Source: Gemmatimonadota bacterium (GTDB taxonomy: Bacteria > Gemmatimonadota > Gemmatimonadetes > Palauibacterales > Palauibacteraceae). From it: a stretch of DNA of 10,398 nucleotides. Both the position numbers and the translations under genes were made by a program. Below the pieces are notes generated by a model. That model saw only the letters and a list, made by a program, of their open reading frames with translations. It ran no database searches and had not been told where the DNA came from. Below are positions 1 to 6,136 of the stretch, piece after piece (positions within the stretch are counted from its first letter, which is position 1; every line of letters starts with the position of its first letter). The stretch covers positions 1 to 10,398 of the forward strand of contig JAMJQV010000353.1 of NCBI GenBank assembly GCA_023554435.1, read 5' to 3'.

Positions 1-313
1 CCAGCCCGCCCTCCGTCGTGATCTCCGTCCGCCCCTCGGGCACCAGCATCGCCAGGTCCGGCTTCACCTCACACGCGAACGCAACCATCTCGTCCGTCGC
101 CGCCATCTCCAGGTTCAGCTTCACGTGACACGCCGTCTTGATCCGCCGCACATCGTCGTCGCAGATGTGCCGCCGATCCTCGCGCAGGTGCACCGTGATC
201 CCGTCTGCACCCCCCAGCTCGGCCAGCACGGCTGCCCGCACCGGGTCAGGTTCGTCGGTCCGCCGAGCCTGCCGAACGGTGGCCACGTGATCGATGTTGA
301 TAAAGAGCCGCAT
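1..313 (-). CDS. pdxJ: Pyridoxine 5'-phosphate synthase PdxJ (partial, C-terminal part beyond left edge)
   Basis: PdxJ makes pyridoxine 5'-phosphate from 1-deoxy-D-xylulose 5-phosphate and 3-amino-2-oxopropyl phosphate, the ring-closing step of DXP-dependent vitamin B6 synthesis in the cytosol. Only the first 104 residues lie in the window; the family is usually about 240 residues, so more than half is missing. They open with MRLFINIDHVATVRQAR, the family signature, followed by DPVRAA, GADGITVHLREDRRHI (residues 35-50), KLNLEMA (65-71) and LVPEGR..ITTEGGL (90-104). His42 and Glu69 sit where the family has catalytic residues. ATG at 311-313 is the natural start because the signature begins there; the Shine-Dalgarno is weak. 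It lies 85 nt downstream of hflX, and a candidate promoter in that gap suggests some independent expression. Identification is secure; the gene is cut only by the window edge. Confidence 0.96.
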   Translation of the reverse strand, partial: MRLFINIDHVATVRQARRTDEPDPVRAAVLAELGGADGITVHLREDRRHICDDDVRRIKTACHVKLNLEMAATDEMVAFACEVKPDLAMLVPEGRTEITTEGGL

Positions 314-360
314 GAATTGCTCGCTTCCAGCTGGTGCCAAGAGCCTCGCCCTGCCGCGTT

Positions 361-389
361 ACGATACTGCGGGCCGCGGAGTCGGTCGA
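361..389 (-). promoter_or_regulatory. Candidate sigma-70-type promoter upstream of pdxJ
   Basis: In the 85-nt gap between hflX and pdxJ the minus strand carries TCGACC (389-384) and TATCGT (366-361) separated by exactly 17 nt. Each hexamer matches four of six consensus bases (TTGACA, TATAAT). It would start transcription about 40 nt upstream of the pdxJ ATG. Both hexamers are imperfect and chance matches are common, so the alternative is that pdxJ is simply read through from hflX. Confidence 0.28.
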
Positions 390-398
390 GAGCGCCAC

Positions 399-1727
399 TC
401 ACTCCGATTCGAGGTACTGGACCACGACACCCGGCTTCCGGCGCCACCGACCCAGTGTGGCCACCGGCACCCTGGCCCGGAGGATCACCTTCATGTCCTG
501 GTCAACCCGCTCAATGACCTCAGCGTCCTGGTACGCTTCCGACAGTGATTTCCCGTCCGTGACGGGGATTTCCAGCAGAACCGTTGGCCTGAGCTTCCTC
601 AGCCTGTGGAGAAGCTCGCGTTTCAGCGGGTCGAGACCACCAGGCTCGATCACCGAAGTGAACACGTTCTCAGACCACTCAACCGAGACCCGGCCGCGCA
701 GGGCCTCCTCCTCGACGTGCGTCAACTGGTCCGTCTTGTTGAACACCATCAAGCTGCCGGTTTCCGGGATCTCGAGGTCCGCCAGGACTTGCTGCACGGC
801 CTCTACCTGGTGATCCCAGCCTGGCGCCGAGGCATCCACCACGTGCACCAGGAGATCGGCCTCGCGAGCCTCCTCCAGGGTGGCCCGAAACGATGCGACC
901 AGGTGGTGCGGGAGCTTGCGGATGAAACCGACGGTATCGGTGACCAGCGCCCGGTAGCCGGCGTCCAGGTCAACCGCCCGCGTCGCCGAGTCCAGGGTTG
1001 CGAACAGCCGGTCCTCCACGAACAGGTCAGCTCCGGAAAGCGCACGGAGGATCGATGACTTGCCAGCATTCGTATACCCCACGAGGGCCACCCGGAATTC
1101 CGCGCGCCTCCCCCGGCGGCGCGTATCGCGGGAACGGGCGATATGCTCCAGTTCCTGCCTCAGGCGACTGATCCGGCGGTCCATCATCCGGCGGTCCGTC
1201 TCCAGCTGTGTCTCGCCCGGGCCTCGCATTCCGATACCGCCCTGGATTCGCGACAGATGCGTCCACATCCGTTTCAGTCGGGACCGCAGGTACTGCAGCT
1301 GCGCCAGTTCCACCTGCAGACTTGCCTCCGCCGTGCGGGCACGGAGCGCGAAGATATCCAGGATCAGCTCGGTTCGGTCCATCACTCGTCGGCCGAGCGC
1401 CTTCTCCAGGGCCGATCCCTGCGCAGGGCTCAGGTCCTCGTCGAATATCACGAGGCTGGCGTCGGCTTGATCGGCCAGGAGACGCAGTTCTTCGGCCTTG
1501 CCGCGTCCTATATAGAGGGCCGGATGAGGCGCATCGAGACGCTGGATGAGAGTTCCCACCACCTCGGCCCCCGCGGTGTCAGCGAGGCGCTCGAGCTCCT
1601 CCAGGTGCTCGTCGACCAGCGCCTCAGGCTCGTCGGCTCGCGGCGCTCCTACGAGGACCGCCCGCTCCACCGGCTGCTGGATCTCGATCAGGTCAGCCGT
1701 TGGTCCCCCCCAGCTCCTGATCTCCAC
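399..1727 (-). CDS. hflX: Ribosome-associated GTPase HflX
   Basis: HflX is a translational GTPase-like protein that binds the 50S subunit and splits stalled or stress-damaged 70S ribosomes. The 442-residue product has an N-terminal nucleotide-binding-like HflX domain (about 20-165, with APHPALYIGRGKAEEL and FDEDLSPAQ), the hallmark GGIGMRGPGETQLETDRR (163-180), an arginine-rich coiled segment, then the G domain: G1 GYTNAGKSS (217-225), TLDSATR (244-250), G3 DTVGFI (264-269), G4 NKTD (330-333), and a short C-terminal domain. Length is close to E. coli HflX (426). The start is uncertain. GTG at 1727 is preferred (GGAG just upstream) and overlaps the rarA end by 35 nt. GTG at 1670 would give 423 residues starting exactly at the conserved block. 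A longer frame reaching 1883 would run back through conserved rarA C-terminal codons and is unlikely. Function is secure, start moderately so. Confidence 0.95.
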   Translation of the reverse strand: MEIRSWGGPTADLIEIQQPVERAVLVGAPRADEPEALVDEHLEELERLADTAGAEVVGTLIQRLDAPHPALYIGRGKAEELRLLADQADASLVIFDEDLSPAQGSALEKALGRRVMDRTELILDIFALRARTAEASLQVELAQLQYLRSRLKRMWTHLSRIQGGIGMRGPGETQLETDRRMMDRRISRLRQELEHIARSRDTRRRGRRAEFRVALVGYTNAGKSSILRALSGADLFVEDRLFATLDSATRAVDLDAGYRALVTDTVGFIRKLPHHLVASFRATLEEAREADLLVHVVDASAPGWDHQVEAVQQVLADLEIPETGSLMVFNKTDQLTHVEEEALRGRVSVEWSENVFTSVIEPGGLDPLKRELLHRLRKLRPTVLLEIPVTDGKSLSEAYQDAEVIERVDQDMKVILRARVPVATLGRWRRKPGVVVQYLESE

Positions 1728-3081
1728 CGGCTCCGGCAGCCGAGCGCAACCGGCGGGCGCGGTCGAGTCTGCGACCGATCTCGGGCTCCCTGCCCTCGTC
1801 TCCCGGCTCGTAGAAGCGGGTTCCTGAGAGCGATTCGGGAAGGTAGGTCTGCGCCGCCACCCCACCGGCGGCGTCCGGGTCATACTGGTAACCGGCGCCG
1901 TAGCCCAGGTCCTTCATCAGCCGCGTCGGAGCGTTCCGAATGTGCAGGGGAACGGCCTCTGCCGGGGTGTCGCGCGCAGTCCGCATCGCCGCTCCAAATC
2001 CCCGGTACAAGCGGTTCGACTTGGGGGCAGCCGCCAGGTAGGCGCACGCCTCGGCCAGGGCGAGGTCGCCTTCCGGAGACCCCAGAAAGTGAAACGCGTC
2101 CCGGGCCGCCACCGCGACTTGGAGGGCCGCGGGATCGGCCAATCCGATGTCCTCGACCGCCATGCGCATCAGGCGACGTGCGATGTACATCGGATCCTCC
2201 CCGCCGTCCAGCATCCTGGCAAGCCAGTACAGAGCACCATCCGCATCCGAGCCCCGTACGGACTTGTGCAACGCCGAGATCAGGTTGTAGTGCTCCTCGC
2301 CGGACTTGTCGTACCGCGCAAACCGCCTTTGCAGGGCAGACTCGATGTGATGAAGGAGGATCGTATCTGCGTCCCCCACGAGGTGAGCTGCCGTCTCGAG
2401 GGCATTCAGCGCCCGGCGGGCATCTCCATCGGCAGAATCCGCCAGCCTGTCGAGAGCCTCGTCCTCGATCGCCAGGCCCTGCTCTCCGAGCCCTCTCTCA
2501 CGATCCGACAACGCGCGCCGCGACAGATCCGCCACCGTCTCCCGCCCAAGCGGCTCCAGCACGAATACCCGGGTCCGACTGAGAAGCGGCCCGACGACCT
2601 CGAAGCTGGGATTCTCGGTCGTGGCCCCGATGAGAGTGATGGTCCCGGCCTCGACGTGGGGGAGGAACGCGTCCTGTTGTGACTTGTTGAACCGGTGGAT
2701 TTCGTCCACGAACAGGATCGTGTCCTGGCCCGTGGCCCGCTTGCGCTCGGCCGCCTGTTCGATGAGTTCGCGAACCCGGTCAATGCCTTCCGTGACCGCC
2801 GAGAAGGGCTCGAACCGGGCGCCAGTTCGGCGCGCCACGATGCCGGCGAGCGTGGTCTTCCCGCACCCTGGAGGCCCCCAGAGGATGAGGCTGGGAACCC
2901 GGTCCCGTTCGATCAGCTCGCGCAGCGCAGCCCCTTCTCCCACCAGGGCCGGCTGCCCCAGGAATTCGTCGATCGACCTCGGGCGCATGCGTGCCGCCAA
3001 CGGAGCTCCCGCGGCGGCCTCCAGCGTGCCCGAAGCGGGTCGTCCCGCGTCGGGGCCGAAGAGGTCCGGTTCCCTGCTCAT
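1693..3081 (-). CDS. rarA: Replication-associated AAA+ ATPase RarA (MgsA)
   Basis: RarA is a clamp-loader-like AAA+ ATPase that acts with SSB at stalled replication forks and in recombination. The 462-residue protein carries, in order: an N-terminal stretch with LAARMRPRSIDEFLGQPALVG (28-48), Walker A GPPGCGKT (69-76), Walker B FVDEIHRF (124-131), sensor 1 GATTENPSF (152-160), an arginine-finger region LLSRTR (166-171), sensor 2 GDARRALN (219-226), then the family's tetramerisation and C-terminal region (HYNLISALHKSVRGSD, EDPMYIARRLMRMAVEDIGLADP, PLHIRNAPTRLMKDLGYG, GTRFYEP). It is slightly longer than the usual 440-450 residues, the excess being a low-complexity Gly/Ala tail. The ATG at 3081-3079 overlaps the cca stop as ATGA, indicating translational coupling, although AGGA sits directly against the ATG and is too close to serve as a normal Shine-Dalgarno. 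The frame continues upstream into cca codons, but similarity to RarA begins only at this start. Confidence 0.96.
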   Translation of the reverse strand: MSREPDLFGPDAGRPASGTLEAAAGAPLAARMRPRSIDEFLGQPALVGEGAALRELIERDRVPSLILWGPPGCGKTTLAGIVARRTGARFEPFSAVTEGIDRVRELIEQAAERKRATGQDTILFVDEIHRFNKSQQDAFLPHVEAGTITLIGATTENPSFEVVGPLLSRTRVFVLEPLGRETVADLSRRALSDRERGLGEQGLAIEDEALDRLADSADGDARRALNALETAAHLVGDADTILLHHIESALQRRFARYDKSGEEHYNLISALHKSVRGSDADGALYWLARMLDGGEDPMYIARRLMRMAVEDIGLADPAALQVAVAARDAFHFLGSPEGDLALAEACAYLAAAPKSNRLYRGFGAAMRTARDTPAEAVPLHIRNAPTRLMKDLGYGAGYQYDPDAAGGVAAQTYLPESLSGTRFYEPGDEGREPEIGRRLDRARRLRSAAGAGGDQELGGTNG

Positions 3082-4388
3082 TCCTGCAAGCCGCCTTCCA
3101 GGCTGTCCAGTCCACCCAGCTCGATCAGCTCCCGGGCACTCTCGAGAAGCACGCCCCGCTCGTTCCGGTCCGGGGCATCGATCACCTGCGCCAGCAACTC
3201 CTCGAGCATCAATCCGACCAGGGGGCCGGCGGGCAGGCCCAGTGCCAGCAGATCCGTTCCGTCCACGGCCAATTGGCCGACCGTGACGGGCGATCGCTCC
3301 ACGATCTCGTCGTGCACCCTCCCCCAGGTGTATACCAGCGCTCGTTCGGCATCGGCTGACCCCGAGCCTCGGGCGGCAGCGAAGTGGAGTCGAAACAGGT
3401 CCCGCGAGAACTCGGTGCCCACGGTGGACAGCCACTCGCGAATGCTTGCGGATCCATCCGCCGGGTGGACGAGCGGCCTGTAGTGTGCTACGAGGTGCGT
3501 GCCTCGCCGAATCTCGGCGTTCGAGAACTTGAGCCTTCGCAGCAGAGCCTCGGCCTTATCCACCGACTCTTCCGGGCCTCCGCCCGCGCAGAGAAACAGA
3601 CGCACGACGCGAAGGAAGGCCCGATGCGGTTTGAGCGCATCAATCGCCTCCAGCGCTTCAACCCAGGCGTGCCCCTCGGCCACCGGCGCAATCTCGGTGT
3701 ACCACCCTTCCAGGGCACCGAAGTCCGCATACAGCCGGAGCGATCGCGATGGCACGTCCGCGGACAGCACTTTCAACAGTTCTTCGCGCACGCGCTCGGC
3801 TGAGAGCCGGTCGAGATGGACGACCGCCGCCCGCAGCGCCGCAAGAGTCTCCGGTTCGATCTCCAGGTCGTACACGCCCGCAAAGCGGAAAGCCCTCAGG
3901 ACTCGCAGGTAGTCTTCCGCGAAACGACCGGAGGGCTCCCCGACGGCCCGCAGAACCCCGGCCTCCAGGTCGACCATGCCCTCGTACGGATCCCGCAACT
4001 CCTGCGTCGCAGGTCGCCACGCGATCGCGTTGATCGTGAAGTCCCTGCGTGCCAGATCGTCTTCTATCTCGGTGGCGAACTCGACGACCGCGTGCCGGCC
4101 GTCCGTCTCGACGTCGAGGCGGAAGGTGGTGACCTCATACATCGAGTCGTCCTGCCCCAGAACGCCGACCGTTCCATGATCCAACCCGAGGGGAACCGTT
4201 CTCCGGAACAGCTCGCGCACCTCCTCCGGGCGGGCGTCGGTGGCCAGATCCCAATCGGCGCGGGGACGCTCGAGGATCGCGTCCCGGATGGCTCCGCCGA
4301 CGGCCCACGCCTGGCAGCCGGCGCTCTCGAGCCGCTCGGCGATCTGCACCAGCGCAGGGGGAGGTTGGAAGACCGGCCGGTCGATCAC
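3078..4388 (-). CDS. cca: Class II CCA tRNA nucleotidyltransferase
   Basis: This enzyme adds or repairs the 3'-terminal CCA of tRNAs without a nucleic-acid template, using CTP and ATP. In the 436-residue product the head domain shows AVGGAIRD (29-36), the metal-binding DWDL (Asp45, Asp47), RRDFTINAIAW (114-124), the EDxxR nucleotide-selecting motif as EDYLR (158-162), and the neck motif RLSAERVREELLKVL (194-208). The C-terminal body includes LRRLKFSNAEIRR (283-295) and a CCA-family tail QLAVDGTDLLALGLPAGP (372-389). The segment where many relatives carry an HD phosphohydrolase site reads LFLCAGGG and lacks His-Asp, so HD activity is not expected. Whether the enzyme adds all three bases or only part (split CC-/A-adding enzymes exist) cannot be read here. 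The start is GTG at 4388-4386: it overlaps the gmhA stop as GTGA and has AGGAG 5 nt upstream. Another GTG seven codons upstream (4409) lacks this support. Confidence 0.93.
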   Translation of the reverse strand: MIDRPVFQPPPALVQIAERLESAGCQAWAVGGAIRDAILERPRADWDLATDARPEEVRELFRRTVPLGLDHGTVGVLGQDDSMYEVTTFRLDVETDGRHAVVEFATEIEDDLARRDFTINAIAWRPATQELRDPYEGMVDLEAGVLRAVGEPSGRFAEDYLRVLRAFRFAGVYDLEIEPETLAALRAAVVHLDRLSAERVREELLKVLSADVPSRSLRLYADFGALEGWYTEIAPVAEGHAWVEALEAIDALKPHRAFLRVVRLFLCAGGGPEESVDKAEALLRRLKFSNAEIRRGTHLVAHYRPLVHPADGSASIREWLSTVGTEFSRDLFRLHFAAARGSGSADAERALVYTWGRVHDEIVERSPVTVGQLAVDGTDLLALGLPAGPLVGLMLEELLAQVIDAPDRNERGVLLESARELIELGGLDSLEGGLQE

Positions 4389-4975
4389 GGCCGCTCCTGC
4401 GCAAACCACTCGTCGACCAGGTCAGCCACCGCGTGCTCGATCGCCAGCTGCAACTCCTGGACGCCTGCCGAGCCGTCGGCAGGCACCCGGATCGCCAGGT
4501 CGACGAGGGGGCCCAGTTGTCCACCGTCTCGATCGAGCAGGGCAACAGTGCTGATCCCCATTCCCGAAGCGATCTTCGCGGCCTCGACGAGGTTGGGGGA
4601 ATTGCCGCTCGTAGAATGGAGGACCAGGAGGTCGCCCGCGCGACCGTGCGCCTCCACGAGGCGGGCGAAGACCCTTTCATAGCCGAAGTCGTTCGCCGCC
4701 GCGCTCAACGTGGCGGTACTGGCAGTCAGTGCGATTGCCGGGAGAGCGCGGCGATCCCTCTGGAGACGAACCACGTACTCGGTGGCTATGTGTTCCGCGG
4801 CGGCCGCGCTCCCGCCGTTGCCGGCGTACATCAGCTTTCCTCCGGCGAGCAGTGTCTCGCGGACGAGTTCGGCGTACCGGGCCGCAGCATCTCCGACGAG
4901 GTCGGCCGCCGAATCGGCGTTCCTGGCCAGGTTCTGAAGGTGACGCCGGATGGCATCGGCAGAGTTCGTACTCAC
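4385..4975 (-). CDS. gmhA: Phosphoheptose isomerase (SIS domain), GmhA-type
   Basis: GmhA converts sedoheptulose 7-phosphate to D-glycero-D-manno-heptose 7-phosphate, the entry step to ADP- or GDP-heptose for LPS core or other glycans. The 196-residue, single SIS-domain protein has the family length. It shows the phosphate-binding GNGGSAAAAEH (52-62), ALTASTATLSAAANDFGYERVF (82-103) and the second loop HSTSGNSPNLVEAA (120-133). His62, Glu66, Gln173 and His181 have the same spacing as the metal-ligand and catalytic set known in GmhA enzymes, including Glu65 and His180 of E. coli. This favours GmhA over the non-catalytic relative DiaA, though DiaA-like use cannot be excluded. The start is GTG (4975-4973), one base after the TGA of the upstream phosphatase gene, with a full GGAGG 5 nt before it. 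No hldE, gmhB or hldD gene is visible, so the rest of the pathway must be elsewhere. Confidence 0.82.
   Translation of the reverse strand: MSTNSADAIRRHLQNLARNADSAADLVGDAAARYAELVRETLLAGGKLMYAGNGGSAAAAEHIATEYVVRLQRDRRALPAIALTASTATLSAAANDFGYERVFARLVEAHGRAGDLLVLHSTSGNSPNLVEAAKIASGMGISTVALLDRDGGQLGPLVDLAIRVPADGSAGVQELQLAIEHAVADLVDEWFAQERP
4394..4398 (-). promoter_or_regulatory. Shine-Dalgarno of cca, fixes the GTG start
   Basis: AGGAG on the minus strand lies 5 nt before GTG at 4388-4386, within the last codons of gmhA. Its placement favours the GTGA-overlap start over the GTG seven codons further upstream. Confidence 0.75.
4463..4484 (-). repeat. Perfect 9-bp inverted repeat (hairpin) inside gmhA
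   Basis: GCCTGCCGA and TCGGCAGGC flank a 4-nt spacer, forming a perfect 9-bp stem with a CGGC loop in the mRNA. It lies about 75 nt before the cca start codon. No U-tract follows, so it is not an intrinsic terminator. It encodes VPADGSAGV of GmhA, so protein constraint and high GC may explain it. Confidence 0.5.
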
Positions 4976-4976
4976 A

Positions 4977-5774
4977 TCAACCTCCGGTCAGCGCTCGCCG
5001 CAGTCGGTCCATCCAGCCGGAACGTGGCTCGCACGGGGGAACCGCCGTCAGCCTCTCGCCGGAGAGCACCGCGGCCGGGTTTGCGGCCGTCAGCAGGTTG
5101 GCCTGTTCCTCACAGCCCGCCTCTGTCAGATAGTCCCACGCCTGCCGAACGGTCGCGGCTCTGTTCGGGCGGGCGTGGTTGTCGGACGCGATCAGGTCGA
5201 CGGAGCTGTCCGCGAGCATCCGGCGTGCCACGCGCTGTGCCTCGCCGCCGTGCTCGCCCCACAGGCTCCCCGCATTCAGACACATCAAGGCACCCATCTC
5301 CCGCCACCGGGCGACCCAGCCGTATGCTCGCTCCACACCCGAATAGCGCTCAGGGTGCGCTAGCACCGGCGCCCAACCGGCCGTGACGACGATCTCCAGC
5401 ATCCGGTCGGGGTAGGCCGGCATCGCGAGCATCGGGAACTCCACGAGCAATCGACCTCCTTCGCCCAGTCCGATGCTCCGGTCACTCAAATCCGCGTCCG
5501 GGTCGTCCAACCTGAACTCGAACGAGAGGCCCAGGTGAACGCCCGGACACGCCCGCGCGGCCTCTCGTGACAGATCAGCGAATGCGGCCTCGATGTCGTC
5601 CCGCCATCGCCCGTGCACGGCGCTCGCCGCCAGGTGCGGCGTAGTGACCACGGTCCGGATGCCAAGGCGATCGTACTCGGTGAGCTGAGCGATCGCATCG
5701 TCCAGGTCCCTCGCCCCGTCGTCGACGCCCGGGACGAAGTGGCAGTGGATATCCACGAGGGGAGGAACGCTCAA
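4977..5774 (-). CDS. PHP-family protein tyrosine phosphatase, CpsB/YwqE type
   Basis: Members of this branch of the PHP superfamily (CpsB/Wzb-type in Streptococcus, YwqE in Bacillus) are metal-dependent phosphotyrosine phosphatases that reverse BY-kinase signalling in capsule or exopolysaccharide assembly. The 265-residue product has family length (about 240-260) and the family opening DIHCHFVPGVDDGA (8-21). Further likely metal ligands follow: TPHLAAS (45-51), Glu86 in FEF, AHPERY (139-144) and ASDNH (196-200, DxH), ending with NPAAVLSGE (232-240). There is no signal peptide or membrane segment, so it should be cytosolic. The start is TTG (5774-5772), supported by the TTGA overlap with the upstream stop and GGAGG 4 nt before it. 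No BY-kinase, chain-length regulator or glycosyltransferase is in the window, so the physiological substrate is unknown; another phosphoester is possible. Confidence 0.87.
   Translation of the reverse strand: MSVPPLVDIHCHFVPGVDDGARDLDDAIAQLTEYDRLGIRTVVTTPHLAASAVHGRWRDDIEAAFADLSREAARACPGVHLGLSFEFRLDDPDADLSDRSIGLGEGGRLLVEFPMLAMPAYPDRMLEIVVTAGWAPVLAHPERYSGVERAYGWVARWREMGALMCLNAGSLWGEHGGEAQRVARRMLADSSVDLIASDNHARPNRAATVRQAWDYLTEAGCEEQANLLTAANPAAVLSGERLTAVPPCEPRSGWMDRLRRALTGG
4981..4985 (-). promoter_or_regulatory. Shine-Dalgarno of gmhA, fixes the GTG start
   Basis: GGAGG on the minus strand sits inside the last two sense codons of the PHP phosphatase gene, 5 nt before GTG at 4975-4973. It is one of the strongest ribosome sites in the window and supports a GTG start with only one base between the genes. 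Confidence 0.8.
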
Positions 5775-6136
5775 GAGCCCTCCGCCTGCGGCGAGCCGGC
5801 CGGAGCTCGGGTCTCCCGTGCCAGTCTCTCGCCCAGCTCGCCCTCCAGACCGACCTGCTCGGCCAACTCCGCCGACCGACCGGACTCCGCCGCTGCCTCG
5901 AAGGCGTACGTCAGCGCCGCGTCCGCTGCCAACAGGCGGAGCGCCGCACTTCTCTCCCCCGTCCCTTCAGCGACCTGCTCGAGGCCAGCGAGCCCGGCAG
6001 CCGCCAGAGCGGCGACAGGATCCGAGAGATCGAGCCCCGGCGTGGTATCGACGAGCCTGAGGATATCAGCGGCGAGCTCGGGGGGAGCACCCGCCATCCG
6101 CGGCTCGAGCCACCGGTGCGTCGGAGTCTCCGTCAT
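5771..6136 (-). CDS. Hypothetical protein, 121 aa, between alaS and the PHP phosphatase gene
   Basis: I do not recognise this protein. It has 121 residues, is rich in Ala, Leu, Glu and Gly, contains no cysteine and shows no signal peptide or membrane span. From about residue 17 to 110 it reads as a series of amphipathic helices (PPELAADILRLVD, DPVAALAAAGLAGLEQVAE, ERSAALRLLAADAALTYAFE, AELAEQVGLEGELGERLARE), suggesting a small soluble helical protein, perhaps an adaptor or oligomer. Evidence that it is a real gene: the ATG overlaps the alaS TGA as ATGA, and its own TGA overlaps the next start as TTGA, so it fills the space between two certain genes exactly. The ribosome site is weak (GGA 6 nt upstream), consistent with coupled translation from alaS. 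A role in alanylation or in phosphatase control can only be guessed from position. Confidence 0.75.
   Translation of the reverse strand: MTETPTHRWLEPRMAGAPPELAADILRLVDTTPGLDLSDPVAALAAAGLAGLEQVAEGTGERSAALRLLAADAALTYAFEAAAESGRSAELAEQVGLEGELGERLARETRAPAGSPQAEGS
5778..5783 (-). promoter_or_regulatory. Shine-Dalgarno of the PHP phosphatase gene, supports a TTG start
   Basis: GGAGGG lies 3 nt before TTG at 5774-5772 (4 nt if counted from GGAGG). The TTG shares two bases with the TGA of the preceding gene (TTGA). The next in-frame alternative, GTG for Val7, lies one codon before the metal-binding DIHCH and has no such site. Confidence 0.7.

Noticed and set aside
314..398. Possible terminator after hflX
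   Set aside because: Short GC-rich complementary patches occur but no U-run follows, so only a weak promoter candidate is reported in this gap.
1728..1883. N-terminal extension of hflX to an ATG at 1883
   Set aside because: The 52 extra residues are out-of-frame translation of conserved rarA C-terminal codons and match nothing in HflX.
1143..2582. 479-codon open frame on the plus strand opposite hflX and rarA
   Set aside because: It crosses two certain genes, its product is Pro/Arg/Ser-rich without motifs, and it is a compositional shadow.
3816..5386. Plus-strand open frames opposite cca, gmhA and the PHP phosphatase gene
   Set aside because: They overlap well-supported minus-strand genes, have no supporting ribosome sites, and resemble no protein family.
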